A DNA stretch of 64,000 bases, taken from positions 124,001 to 188,000 of the forward strand of contig JAJPYB010000009.1 in NCBI GenBank assembly GCA_021205185.1, given 5' to 3'. Of this stretch, positions 27,045 through 36,406 are shown piece by piece. Both the position numbers and the translations under genes were made by a program. Position 1 is the stretch's first letter. Each line of letters starts with the position of its first letter. Below the pieces are notes generated by a model that searched no databases, had not been told where the DNA came from, and worked only from the letters and a program-made list of their open reading frames with translations. The DNA is from Ruminococcus sp. Lineage in GTDB: Bacteria; Bacillota; Clostridia; Oscillospirales; Ruminococcaceae.

Positions 27045-28094
27045 ATGGCGAGCATTTCTGATAAAGAGCTTTCTTCACTTGTAAGAAGCGGCAAAATTGA
27101 CAGCCTTTATTTATTCTACGGAAGAGATGTCGGCGTAATCGAATCGTTCACCAAAAGACTGGTAAGCAAAATTATGCCCCCGGAATCGGCAGATATGAAT
27201 CTTCATAGATTTACCGGAAAATCTCTTGACCTTTCAGAGCTTCGTGATATAGTTGACGCCTACCCTCTTTTTTGCGAAAGAAAGGTAGTTGTTATTAACG
27301 ACCTGTATTTAAGCGAGCTCAAAAAGAACGATTTAACCTATCTCAAGGATATTATAAAGTCGCTTGACGACAGCACCACAATAATTATCTACATAACAGG
27401 AATTGACATTTACAGAAGCAAAACGGCACTTAATAAAGAATGGGCATCGTTTGCTAAATATTGTGAAAAGTACGGCAGCGTTTGCGAGTTCAAAACCAAA
27501 AGCTTAAGCGACCTGTCAAAGGCTATTACAGCGAAGCTTTCAAAATCAGGACTTTCAATTTCACTTTCCGACGCCTCATATTTGGCGCAGGTCTGTCTTT
27601 GCTCGACTACTGTTATAAACAACGAGCTTTCTAAGCTTATCTTTTACAAGCAGTCGGGTCAGATTACAAAAGAGGACATTGACCTTTTGTGCGTTGGGCA
27701 GGCGGATACCGATTCGTTCAAGCTTGCAAATGAAATTGTTGCGAAAAGAGCAAGACCTGCTTTTGAAATTTTATCTAGTCTTTGCTCAAAGCCGGACGAA
27801 TATATAGCTACCCTTTCTTCGGTCAACTCCGCCTTTTGCGACCTATACAGAGCAAAGCTCGCAAGAAGTATCGGCGCAACGGATAGCGACATTGTTGAGG
27901 ATTTTTCCTATCCTGCAAATTTACAATTTCGGGCTAAAAACGCTTATCGCTCATGTAAGGACTACTCGCTAAAGGATATAAGACGTTGTATTATGATTTT
28001 GTCTGATGCGGATTTTGAGCTAAAGTCAAGCAGATGCAACCCTGAGGTGGTATTTCAAAAGGCAATTTCTAAAATGATTGGACTGAAAAGCTAA
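27045..28094 (+). CDS. holA: DNA polymerase III delta subunit
   Basis: 349-aa clamp-loader subunit that opens the beta sliding clamp. N-terminal SLYLFYGRDVGVIESFTKRL, central DIVDAYPLFCERKVVVINDLY and the C-terminal helical collar domain (DADFELKSSRCNPEVVFQKAISKM) match the family and length. Start at 27045 with GGAGG upstream; a TTG reading adds five residues that contain the ribosome site. comEC-holA adjacency is common in Firmicutes. It overlaps the next gene by one base. Confidence 0.92.
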   Translation: MASISDKELSSLVRSGKIDSLYLFYGRDVGVIESFTKRLVSKIMPPESADMNLHRFTGKSLDLSELRDIVDAYPLFCERKVVVINDLYLSELKKNDLTYLKDIIKSLDDSTTIIIYITGIDIYRSKTALNKEWASFAKYCEKYGSVCEFKTKSLSDLSKAITAKLSKSGLSISLSDASYLAQVCLCSTTVINNELSKLIFYKQSGQITKEDIDLLCVGQADTDSFKLANEIVAKRARPAFEILSSLCSKPDEYIATLSSVNSAFCDLYRAKLARSIGATDSDIVEDFSYPANLQFRAKNAYRSCKDYSLKDIRRCIMILSDADFELKSSRCNPEVVFQKAISKMIGLKS

Positions 28095-28717
28095 TGCTGT
28101 ATACTGATAAAGCTATTATTGTTGAAGGCAAATACGATAAGATAAAGCTTTCATCGGTTATCGACGGCGTAATTATTGTTACAAACGGCTTTAACATTTT
28201 TAAGGACAAGGACCGCCAGCAGCTGATTCGCTTTTACGCTGAAAAATCAGGGATTATCATTCTTACTGATTCTGACAGCGCAGGATTTCAAATAAGAAGC
28301 TTTATTAAAGGCTTTATTGATAACGACAAAATCACAAATGTGTATATTCCTGAGATTTTCGGCAAGGAAAGGCGTAAGGACAGGCCCTCTAAGGAAGGAA
28401 AGCTTGGCGTTGAGGGCGTTTCTAATGAAGTCTTGATTGATACGCTGAAGCGCTGCGGAGCGTTAAGCGATAAAAAATCAACCGAATCTATAACGGTTCT
28501 GGATTTGTACGACTTAGGACTTGTGGGAAGCGAAAATTCTCTGGCTAAAAGACAAGCGTTATTGCGGTCTTGCGACTTACCAATCAACGTTTCTACAAAA
28601 GCGCTGCTTGAAATTTTAAACAGAACCTTTGAAAAGAACGACTTATACGAATACGTTCAAGAAAATATATTAAATTCGGAAGGAAGAGCTTCAAATGAAT
28701 TATCTTCATCTTATTGA
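28094..28717 (+). CDS. rnmV: Toprim nuclease of the ribonuclease M5 family
   Basis: 207 aa. N-terminal toprim domain with AIIVEGKYDKIKL (catalytic Glu) and IIILTDSDSAGFQIR (DxD), then a C-terminal DUF4093-type part with LLEILNRTFEKNDLYEYV. RNase M5 matures 5S rRNA at the membrane or ribosome. Members annotated only as DUF4093/toprim also exist, so the exact substrate is less certain. TAATG overlap with holA; it overlaps pyrB by 23 bases. Confidence 0.82.
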   Translation: MLYTDKAIIVEGKYDKIKLSSVIDGVIIVTNGFNIFKDKDRQQLIRFYAEKSGIIILTDSDSAGFQIRSFIKGFIDNDKITNVYIPEIFGKERRKDRPSKEGKLGVEGVSNEVLIDTLKRCGALSDKKSTESITVLDLYDLGLVGSENSLAKRQALLRSCDLPINVSTKALLEILNRTFEKNDLYEYVQENILNSEGRASNELSSSY

Positions 28718-29768
28718 TTTAAACGATTTCCCTGTTAAGTTCTGGAACGAGCTTTTAGAGCTTGGTATCGACATTTACCATAACCCTGAAAAATACGCTC
28801 ACGCTTGCGACGGAAAGATTATGGCTACCCTTTTTTACGAGCCGTCAACAAGAACGCAGATGTCCTTTCAAACGGCTATGCTAAGACTTGGCGGAAGCTT
28901 AATTGGATTCGACAACCCTTCCACATCATCCGTTGCAAAGGGCGAAAGCTTATCGGATACAACGCAAATAGTTTCAGGCTATGCAGATGTGCTTGTTATA
29001 AGGCATCCTCAGCCGGGAGCTGCTAAGGCGGCGGCGCTGACGGCTGACTGCCCTGTTATAAACGCAGGAGACGGCGGTCACCTTCACCCTACTCAAACGC
29101 TTACAGACCTTTTAACGCTTCGGCTTGAAAAGGGCACGCTTGAAAACTTAAATATCGGCTTGTGCGGAGATTTGAAAAACGGACGAACGGTTCATTCGCT
29201 CGTAAAGGCAATGTCCTGCTATAAGGGAAACCACTTCACCTTTATTTCAACCAGCGAGCTCAAAATGCCGCAGTACATAAAGGATATTCTTTCGGTTCAC
29301 GGAGCGAGCTTTAAGGAGGTAGAATCTCTCGAAGAAGCGATCGGCGAGCTTGACGTTTTGTATATGACTAGGATTCAGCGAGAAAGGTTTAAAAGCGATG
29401 AGGAATACTTTGCTCAAAAGGACACTTATGTTTTGGACACAGCAAAGCTTTCCCTTTCAAAGCCTGATTTAAAGGTGCTGCATCCGCTGCCGAGGGTTGA
29501 CGAGATAACAACTGACGTTGACAAAAACGAAAAGGCGGTTTATTTTAAACAGGCTAAGTACGGAATGTACATAAGAATGGCGCTTATTATGACGCTTTTA
29601 TCAAATGAAAACAGAAGCATTCCCCTGCTTTCGGGCAAGGAGTATCCAGGAGTTTGCTGTTCTAATGAGCTATGTATAACAAACAGCGAGAGCTATCTTC
29701 CTAAATCGTTTGTTGGTATTGGCGATAATGTAGAATGTGAATTCTGTAACGAGAGAACGCTTCTTTAA
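28695..29768 (+). CDS. pyrB: Aspartate carbamoyltransferase with C-terminal PyrI-like zinc ribbon
   Basis: Makes carbamoyl-aspartate in pyrimidine synthesis. The catalytic chain shows FYEPSTRTQMSF (carbamoyl-phosphate site), IRHPQPGAA, GDGGHLHPTQTL and HPLPRVDEI, ending around residue 302 (IRMALIMTLL). About 55 further residues follow; these contain C322-x4-C327 and C348-x2-C351, with CI after the second Cys, resembling the zinc domain of the regulatory chain PyrI. The allosteric nucleotide-binding part of PyrI is absent. Usual PyrB is about 305-310 aa. Start has GGAAGGAAG upstream inside the preceding gene. Confidence 0.93.
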   Translation: MNYLHLIDLNDFPVKFWNELLELGIDIYHNPEKYAHACDGKIMATLFYEPSTRTQMSFQTAMLRLGGSLIGFDNPSTSSVAKGESLSDTTQIVSGYADVLVIRHPQPGAAKAAALTADCPVINAGDGGHLHPTQTLTDLLTLRLEKGTLENLNIGLCGDLKNGRTVHSLVKAMSCYKGNHFTFISTSELKMPQYIKDILSVHGASFKEVESLEEAIGELDVLYMTRIQRERFKSDEEYFAQKDTYVLDTAKLSLSKPDLKVLHPLPRVDEITTDVDKNEKAVYFKQAKYGMYIRMALIMTLLSNENRSIPLLSGKEYPGVCCSNELCITNSESYLPKSFVGIGDNVECEFCNERTLL

Positions 29769-29797
29769 ATAGATAAATAAAAAATTCGGAGGTATAT

Positions 29798-30745
29798 ATG
29801 GCAAACAAAAGAAGGGTCAAAATATACTGGGGGAGAATTTTTACAGCTCTTGCCGTTTTGATAGCATTTATTATACTGCTTGTAACGGCTATAAAGGGCA
29901 TTATTGGAGTATTTACAAATTCGGACGATAAAGAGGCAATTGATACTAACGCTTCAGCGGTAACCGAAGAGGACGACGAGACACAGGAGATAATTATATT
30001 TTTAAATCCCGGTCACGGTGGCGAAGAGGATTCGGGAGCTTTATCGGTTGACGAAACGAGATACGAAAAGGACGACAACCTGACGGTAGGTCTTTTGGTT
30101 CGAGATGAGCTTGAAAGCCGTGGAATAACGGTAGTTATGTCAAGAGAGGACGATACGTTTGTAAGTCTTTCTGATACGGCTGAAATGGCTAACGAATCGG
30201 GTGCAGACTTATTTGTTTCACTACATAGAAACAGCGCAGATATAGGCTACGGAGTAGAGGCATGGGTAAACTGGAACGCTCCAAAGGCGGACACTCTGCT
30301 TGCCGATAACATTTTATCTGCTCTAAGCGAAAGTACAATTTCAGAAAACAGAGGCATCGGGTTCGGCTATATAGGCTACAGCTATACCGCTCACGTAAAT
30401 TACGCCGTAAACAATCAAACGACAATGCCAAGCTGTCTTTTAGAGCTACTGTTTATTACAGACGAGGACGATAACGCTTTGTTTGACGAGTATGTTGATG
30501 AATACGCAGTAAAAATTGCCGACGGAATTGAAAAGACTGCTTATCAGCTAGGAATTGCCGAGGACCCCGACGGAGAAATTACTGAGATTGATCTTGATTC
30601 ATACAGCTACCCCGGCGCACCTGAAACGGTTGAGGTTACTGACGCTGTCACCGGCGACGGCGACAGCGACGATAGCTCAAGCTCTAACAGCTACGATTTT
30701 ATTGATACAGACGCTTTGCTTGCTAAAAAGTGGCGGGAGTTTTAA
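29798..30745 (+). CDS. N-acetylmuramoyl-L-alanine amidase (Amidase_3)
   Basis: 315-aa zinc amidase cleaving the muramyl-L-alanine bond of peptidoglycan. An N-terminal membrane anchor (about residues 13-38) puts it outside. Zinc ligands: His in FLNPGHGG, Glu in ETRYEKDDN-region, His in VSLHRNSA; the catalytic Glu is in CLLELLFITD. A Ser/Asp/Thr-rich tail of about 60 residues follows. CwlD-like amidases take part in spore cortex or daughter-cell separation. Good GGAGG site. Confidence 0.9.
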   Translation: MANKRRVKIYWGRIFTALAVLIAFIILLVTAIKGIIGVFTNSDDKEAIDTNASAVTEEDDETQEIIIFLNPGHGGEEDSGALSVDETRYEKDDNLTVGLLVRDELESRGITVVMSREDDTFVSLSDTAEMANESGADLFVSLHRNSADIGYGVEAWVNWNAPKADTLLADNILSALSESTISENRGIGFGYIGYSYTAHVNYAVNNQTTMPSCLLELLFITDEDDNALFDEYVDEYAVKIADGIEKTAYQLGIAEDPDGEITEIDLDSYSYPGAPETVEVTDAVTGDGDSDDSSSSNSYDFIDTDALLAKKWREF

Positions 30746-30771
30746 AAATTAAAAGCAATAGATTAAATAAT

Positions 30772-30803
30772 GCCTGCACAGATATTGTACAGGCTTTATT
30801 TTT
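30772..30803 (+). terminator. Terminator after the amidase
   Basis: Stem GCCTG/CAGGC extended by ACA/TGT, then TTTATTTTTT. The rest of the gap to 30969 shows no gene; a weak TTGTCA-17-TTAGAT promoter candidate is around 30839-30867. Confidence 0.7.
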
Positions 30804-30969
30804 TAACGTTTTTGGAATTATTTTTTCAAATTGTGTTTTTTGTCACATAGCTTTCACTTCACTTAGATATACTTGTCGTAAATTTAAAGCTGAGTTAAGC
30901 TTTTTTGCTCATAAGCCGAAAGATTTTAGCTCAAACAGGTATTGAAAACAGAAAAACTGGAGGCGATTT

Positions 30970-33729
30970 ATGTTAAAGCTAAAAAACATAGTGAAAACTT
31001 ATGTAACAGGCGATTTAACTCAAGACGCTCTAAAGGGCGTCAGCATAAGCTTTCGTGAAAACGAGTTTGTATCTATATTAGGTCAGAGCGGCTCAGGAAA
31101 GACAACGCTTCTTAACATCATTGGCGGACTTGACAGATACACTAGCGGAGATTTAATCATTAACGGTGTATCAACCAAAAAATACAAGGATGCAGACTGG
31201 GATTACTACCGAAACAATTCTATCGGATTTGTATTTCAAAGCTACAACCTGATTCCGCACCAGACGGTGCTTGCAAACGTTGAAATGGCACTAACGCTTT
31301 CCGGAGTTTCAAAAAGAGAACGCCGCAAGAGAGCTATTGAGGTTTTAAATAAGGTTGGACTTGGAGATCATTTGCACAAAAAGCCTGCTCAGATGTCTGG
31401 CGGTCAGATGCAAAGAGTTGCTATTGCAAGAGCGCTTATAAACAACCCCGATATTTTACTTGCCGACGAGCCGACAGGAGCTCTTGATTCTGAAACGAGC
31501 GTTCAGATAATGGATCTTTTAAAGGAAATTGCTAAGGATAAGCTCGTTATTATGGTAACGCACAATCCTGAGCTTGCAGAGAAGTATTCAACGAGAATTG
31601 TAAATCTGCTTGACGGCGAAATTGTGAGCGACTCCGACCCATACGAGGAGGAGCATATTGAAAAAGCAAAGCCAGAAAAACACAAAAAGATTTCAATGTC
31701 GTTTTTTACGGCACTTTCGCTTAGCTTTAACAATCTGAGAACCAAAAAAGGTCGTACAATTCTTACCTCCTTTGCGGGAAGCATTGGAATTATAGGAATT
31801 GCGCTTATTCTTGCGCTTTCAACGGGTATGAGCACATACATTACCGACATTCAGAAGGAAACTATGACCTCCTACCCTATTACAATAAGCTCGGAGACCT
31901 TTGACCTGACGTCAATGATGGAATCGAGTATGCCTGCTGATAACGGCGGCGAAACGGAAAGCAAATCAGACACGCAGGTTTATGCGGATTTAACTACTTT
32001 GGAAGCGAGCGAATCGATAACGTCAAGTATAGTTCAGAACAACCTCACAGAGTTCAAAAAATATCTCGACGATCCGGATTCTGAAATTTTGGACTATATC
32101 GGCGAAAACGGAATTATCTACAGCTATGATGTGAACTTCAGCGTATATTCTCACGACGCAGACGGAAATTTAATTGACAGCAACACTGATACCAGCGATT
32201 TAGTGACATCTGACTCAACAATGAGCGATATGATGAGTATGAGCAGCGAAATGATGTCTTCAATGAGTACAAGCACAACATCTGGCTCAACGGGTGCTGA
32301 AAATTTCTCAGAGCTTATGGCGGGCGCAAACGGTGATGTTGTAAGCTCGGTTGTAACAGACAGCTACGATGTCCTGTACGGAAGCTGGCCTGAGCAGTAC
32401 GACGAGGTTGTACTTGTTTTAAATCAGAACAACTCTATTGCGATAGAAACGCTTTATCAGCTTGGACTTATAACTGCTGATGAATTTAATTCCGTATCTG
32501 AGAAGATTGAAAACGGCGAGGAAGCTGACGAGATAAGCTTTGATTTTGAAGATATTTGCGACCACGAGCTTTATATGGTACTTGCTTGCGACCACTATAC
32601 AGAAAACGAGGACGGAACGTTCAGCTATATTGAAGCTACAAGTGTAAACGAAGATCAGCTTTTAGAAAATGCGGTAACGCTTAAAATTACGGGAATTGTT
32701 CGTCCGAACGAGGACAGCGATACGCAGTCTGTTACAACGGCTGTTGGATACACTTCCCTGCTGACAGATTACGTTATTGAAAAAACAAACGACAGCGCAA
32801 TTATCAAGGCACAGGAAAGCGATGAAAGCATAAACGTATTAAACGGTCTGGAATTTGAAGCGGCTGACGATTCGGTAAAAGCCGAAGAAGCGAAAGAGTA
32901 TATAAGCTCACTTGGAATTTCTGAAAAGGCTTCACTTTATCAGATGATTTTGTATTATTCTTCAAGCGACACCAGCGCAGACACGTCAAGTGATACGCAA
33001 GCAGCCTTAGCTGCAACTGATGAAAGCTCGATGGCAAGCGCGCTTGATATGTGGCTTGAAAACGACCCTGATGAGAGCATATTGCTTTCATTCTATGATG
33101 AATATATAGCAGGTGCTACTTATGACGATAATATGGAGGCGTTTGGCAAGGTAAGCTACGACGCTCCAAGCTCTATAAGCATTTATACCGACAGCTTTGA
33201 AGACAAGGACTACATTGCTGAGTGCATTGAGGACTACAACGCTGGCGTTGATGAGGAATCGCAAATTACCTATACAGATTATGTTGCGCTTCTTACATCA
33301 TCGATTACAACAATCATCAACGGAATTTCTTATGTTTTGATCGCCTTTGTTGCAATCTCACTTATAGTTTCCTGCATAATGATTGGAATTATCACTCACA
33401 TATCAGTTCTTGAAAGAACGAAGGAAATTGGTATTCTCCGTGCACTCGGAGCTTCAAAGAGAAATATTTCACAGGTATTCAACGCAGAAACATTTATTAT
33501 AGGCTGCTGCGCTGGAATCTTAGGAATTGTGATTTCGCTCTTAGCGCTGATTCCGATAAACTCAATTATTACAAGCATTTCCGGAATAAGCGATTTGAAG
33601 GCACAGCTACCAATCAGCTATTCGCTGATTCTGATTGCAATAAGCATTCTGATAACGCTTATAAGCGGTCTGCTACCTGCAAGAAGCGCTTCAAAGAAGG
33701 ACCCCGTAGTGGCTCTCAGAACCGAATAG
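30970..33729 (+). CDS. ABC transporter, fused ATPase and FtsX-type permease (MacB-like)
   Basis: 919 aa. The N-terminal ATPase has Walker A GQSGSGKTT near residue 39, signature MSGGQMQR, Walker B ILLADEPTGALD and MVTHNPE (H-loop). The permease half begins near residue 245 with a first helix (GIIGIALILALSTGM), then a large extracellular region of some 480 residues rich in Asp/Ser/Thr, then three C-terminal helices with LERTKEIGILRALGASKRNI, the FtsX/MacB core. Likely exports a lipoprotein, peptide or antibiotic, or transmits a mechanical signal. Single-gene operon; no partner regulator is near. Confidence 0.92.
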   Translation: MLKLKNIVKTYVTGDLTQDALKGVSISFRENEFVSILGQSGSGKTTLLNIIGGLDRYTSGDLIINGVSTKKYKDADWDYYRNNSIGFVFQSYNLIPHQTVLANVEMALTLSGVSKRERRKRAIEVLNKVGLGDHLHKKPAQMSGGQMQRVAIARALINNPDILLADEPTGALDSETSVQIMDLLKEIAKDKLVIMVTHNPELAEKYSTRIVNLLDGEIVSDSDPYEEEHIEKAKPEKHKKISMSFFTALSLSFNNLRTKKGRTILTSFAGSIGIIGIALILALSTGMSTYITDIQKETMTSYPITISSETFDLTSMMESSMPADNGGETESKSDTQVYADLTTLEASESITSSIVQNNLTEFKKYLDDPDSEILDYIGENGIIYSYDVNFSVYSHDADGNLIDSNTDTSDLVTSDSTMSDMMSMSSEMMSSMSTSTTSGSTGAENFSELMAGANGDVVSSVVTDSYDVLYGSWPEQYDEVVLVLNQNNSIAIETLYQLGLITADEFNSVSEKIENGEEADEISFDFEDICDHELYMVLACDHYTENEDGTFSYIEATSVNEDQLLENAVTLKITGIVRPNEDSDTQSVTTAVGYTSLLTDYVIEKTNDSAIIKAQESDESINVLNGLEFEAADDSVKAEEAKEYISSLGISEKASLYQMILYYSSSDTSADTSSDTQAALAATDESSMASALDMWLENDPDESILLSFYDEYIAGATYDDNMEAFGKVSYDAPSSISIYTDSFEDKDYIAECIEDYNAGVDEESQITYTDYVALLTSSITTIINGISYVLIAFVAISLIVSCIMIGIITHISVLERTKEIGILRALGASKRNISQVFNAETFIIGCCAGILGIVISLLALIPINSIITSISGISDLKAQLPISYSLILIAISILITLISGLLPARSASKKDPVVALRTE

Positions 33730-33760
33730 ATTGTAGGATATTGCAAATATTGGCAATAAT

Positions 33761-33796
33761 AAAACAGCTGGGAAAAAGTTTCTCAGCTGTTTTTTG
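33761..33796. terminator. Bidirectional terminator between ABC gene and lipoprotein gene
   Basis: Stem AACAGCTG / CAGCTGTT extended by GAAA/TTTC, with T runs on both strands (TTTTTTG on plus, TTTTATTATT on minus). Confidence 0.85.
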
Positions 33797-33811
33797 TATT
33801 TTCGAATTTAC

Positions 33812-34414
33812 TTACTTGAAAGCAAATGTTGAAATAGCGTCGTCTATTGCGGTTACGCTGTCGTCAAACGTATCAGCTGACGACAGGTAAGTAATTATTA
33901 CGCCGCCGGTTTCATCTGCTATAAAATACTGCTTTTGCGTATCGGTCGATTCTGAAATAGTCATTGAAACGACAAGCGTTCCAACTTCATTTTCGCCAAG
34001 CGTCTGAACCTCAGAGCTTAAAACGTCGTAGCCTTCTACCTCGTCATACTGAACCTTGAAGGACTCGGCAAACTCGTCGCTTGAAAGTCCTGCATAGTCG
34101 CTTGAATATACAGCGGAAATGCTCATTGACGAATCGGTTATGCCTGCAAGCAATATAAGCTCATCGGAACCAGTTGTCAGACTCCAGTCATCTCCAAACT
34201 CAACTGTATAGTACGAGGTTTCAAGCACACCGTCGCTTAAAGTAACGCTTGTTTCCTGTGCTTCGGTAGTATCAACCTCATAAACGATTTCGGTTTCCTT
34301 GGTCGCTTCTTCAGTTTCAGCCTCAGATGTTTCACTTGAGCTGTCATCGCTGTTACAAGCCGAAAAGGTCAAAGCAGCGGTTAAGCAAAGCAGCATTGCA
34401 ACAATTCTTTTCAA
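33812..34414 (-). CDS. Secreted lipoprotein of unknown function
   Basis: 200 aa from a TTG start (AAGGAGG 8 bases upstream). Signal peptide with lipobox LTFSAC (Cys20), a low-complexity Ser/Glu/Thr stretch (about 24-60) and a compact beta-rich domain (VEFGDDWSLTTG ... ISTFAFK) like those of small clostridial lipoproteins with PsbP/DUF-type folds. It follows the AICAR formyltransferase gene by 28 bases and may be the last gene of the purine transcript, although the function is unlikely to be related. Confidence 0.75.
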   Translation of the reverse strand: MKRIVAMLLCLTAALTFSACNSDDSSSETSEAETEEATKETEIVYEVDTTEAQETSVTLSDGVLETSYYTVEFGDDWSLTTGSDELILLAGITDSSMSISAVYSSDYAGLSSDEFAESFKVQYDEVEGYDVLSSEVQTLGENEVGTLVVSMTISESTDTQKQYFIADETGGVIITYLSSADTFDDSVTAIDDAISTFAFK

Positions 34415-34442
34415 CTTCTTTTCCTCCTTTATGCGTTTTGAA

Positions 34443-35627
34443 TTAGTGGTGGAAAAGTCTGATACCTGTGAATGTCATTGCCATATTGTACTTGTTGCAG
34501 GTTTCGATAACGTTATCATCTCTTATTGAACCGCCCGGCTCGGCAATGTATTTGACGCCGCTCTTGTAAGCACGCTCGATATTGTCGCCGAATGGGAAGA
34601 AAGCGTCAGAACCTAATGCAACATCTGTGTTCTTTTCAAGCCAAGCCTTCTTTTCCTCTCTTGTGAAGACCTCAGGCTTAACCTTGAAAATCTTCTGCCA
34701 CTCGCCTTCTCTTAAAACGTCCTCATATTCGTCTGAAATGTAAACGTCGATTGCGTTATCTCTGTCAGGGCGTCTGATATTGTCAACAAACTCTAAATTC
34801 AAAACCTTTGGCGACTGTCTTAACCACCAGTTGTCAGCCTTATTTCCTGCTAGTCTTGTACAATGGATTCTTGATTGCTGACCAGCGCCGATTCCTATTG
34901 CCTGACCGTCCTTGACGTAGCAAACGGAATTAGACTGGGTATACTTTAAAGTGATAAGCGAAATCATAAGGTCCTCAGCCTTGTCACGAGGAATATCCTT
35001 GTTCTCGGTAACGATATTAGACAATATCATATTCTCGTCTATGTTAAGCTCGTTTCTTCCCTGCTCAAAGGTAACGCCGTATACGTCCTTCGTTTCAACA
35101 GCTTCTGGAACATAGCTTTCGTCAATCTTTATGATGTTATATATTCCCTTTCTCTTGCTCTTTAAAATCTCAAGAGCTTCGAGGGTATAGCCTGGGGCGA
35201 TAATACCGTCTGAAACCTCACGCTTTATCATCAGAGCAGTTGGCACGTCGCAAACGTCAGAAAGAGCAATAAAATCTCCATAGGATGACATTCTGTCAGC
35301 TCCTCTTGCCCTTGCATATGCGCAAGCAAGCGGTGAAAGCTCACCTAAATCGTCAACCCAGTAAATCTTCTTAAGAGTGTCAGACAACGGTCTGCCAATC
35401 GCTGCTCCAGCAGGAGAAACGTGCTTGAAGCTTGTAGCGGCGCACATACCAGTTGCCTTTTTAAATTCCTTTACAAGCTGCCAGCCGTTAAATGCGTCAA
35501 GCAGATTGATATAGCCCGGCTTGCCGTTTAAAACCTCTATTGGCAGCTCAGCATCGTTTTTCATAAAAACTCTTGACGGCTTCTGGTTTGGATTGCAGCC
35601 GTATTTTAATAACATTTCATTTGCCAT
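34443..35627 (-). CDS. purH: Stand-alone AICAR formyltransferase (PurH C-terminal type)
   Basis: 394 aa. Adds a formyl group from 10-formyl-tetrahydrofolate to AICAR, the ninth step of purine synthesis. SFKHVSPAGAAIG holds the Lys-His pair of the active site; LKYTQSNSVCYVKDGQAIGIGAGQQSRIHCTRLA and the end AEPGGSIRDDNVIETCNKYNMAMTFTGIRLFHH-type block are diagnostic. The IMP cyclohydrolase half of ordinary PurH is absent and is replaced by the PurO-type gene 22 bases upstream. Start at 35627 with GGAGG 8 bases upstream. Confidence 0.93.
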   Translation of the reverse strand: MANEMLLKYGCNPNQKPSRVFMKNDAELPIEVLNGKPGYINLLDAFNGWQLVKEFKKATGMCAATSFKHVSPAGAAIGRPLSDTLKKIYWVDDLGELSPLACAYARARGADRMSSYGDFIALSDVCDVPTALMIKREVSDGIIAPGYTLEALEILKSKRKGIYNIIKIDESYVPEAVETKDVYGVTFEQGRNELNIDENMILSNIVTENKDIPRDKAEDLMISLITLKYTQSNSVCYVKDGQAIGIGAGQQSRIHCTRLAGNKADNWWLRQSPKVLNLEFVDNIRRPDRDNAIDVYISDEYEDVLREGEWQKIFKVKPEVFTREEKKAWLEKNTDVALGSDAFFPFGDNIERAYKSGVKYIAEPGGSIRDDNVIETCNKYNMAMTFTGIRLFHH

Positions 35628-35649
35628 TTTGGGTACCTCCATAAATTTT

Positions 35650-36366
35650 TTATTTTGTGTATTTATTCACAATCCGTGAAACGGCGTTGCCGCTTTCAAT
35701 ATCAATATATCTGACGAAAAGAGAAACCTTATTGTCCTCGTTAAGGCTATTCCACAAGCCGTTTGTAAATTCGTCAATATCATCAGATATTGTTACCTTT
35801 TTCGGTTCTCCTTCAAAGCTGGGCAGCGGATTTCCGTCACCCATATATGTATGAATGAAGTGACCGTAGCCAGCAACAGGATTTGTATAGGTAAATGTAA
35901 ATCTTTCACAGCAATCAGGATTTCCATCTGCTGACTTTAAAATGCTCATTGCGTAGTTATATGTACCGTTTTCAACGTGCATAATTCCCGAAATTCTGGG
36001 GGTATAATTAGGACAATCGTCCTCGTATTCACGATTTCTGAGCGACTGCTCAAAGGTTTGCTGCTTATCCATAAGCTCATAAATCGTATCGGTCTGATCG
36101 CCGTTTGTAACAATCGTCTTGTTACCGAGAACTCTAACCGGCGAATAGATAATAAGATGAGGATCGGTAAGCTTTGAAGGGTCAGCCGCTTCGGTTTTGA
36201 TTCCGTCAGCAGTTTCAGTAAACACACGGTTGCGTGAATTTACGCTTCTACCCATAATGAAGTATGCTGTAACCGCACTTTTGCCGTCCTTTGACTTACC
36301 GATTACAATACCTCTTCCTGGATAGGAGTTACTCTTTAGTTCTTCATAAATGTCAAGCGTTTTCAT
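35650..36366 (-). CDS. purO: PurO-type IMP cyclohydrolase
   Basis: 238 aa. Likely closes FAICAR to IMP, the last step of purine synthesis. The sequence resembles the archaeal-type IMP cyclohydrolase family (IMP_cyclohyd): SYPGRGIVIG near the N-terminus, YFIMGRSVNSRNRVF, and GYGHFIHTYMGDGNPLPSFEGEP. It has no similarity to the PurH cyclohydrolase domain. Context is strong: it sits between purN and the stand-alone formyltransferase. Start at 36366 with AGGAGG upstream. Confidence 0.87.
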   Translation of the reverse strand: MKTLDIYEELKSNSYPGRGIVIGKSKDGKSAVTAYFIMGRSVNSRNRVFTETADGIKTEAADPSKLTDPHLIIYSPVRVLGNKTIVTNGDQTDTIYELMDKQQTFEQSLRNREYEDDCPNYTPRISGIMHVENGTYNYAMSILKSADGNPDCCERFTFTYTNPVAGYGHFIHTYMGDGNPLPSFEGEPKKVTISDDIDEFTNGLWNSLNEDNKVSLFVRYIDIESGNAVSRIVNKYTK

Positions 36367-36406
36367 AAATCTACCTCCTGTTATAATCATATATATTCAA
36401 AATATT

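Noticed and set aside
28094-28717. DNA primase or topoisomerase fragment
   Set aside because: The toprim domain is small and followed by an M5-type C-terminus, with no primase zinc finger or topoisomerase domains.
30730-30969. Small plus-strand ORF in the gap before the ABC transporter
   Set aside because: It starts inside the amidase gene, crosses a terminator and has no ribosome site.
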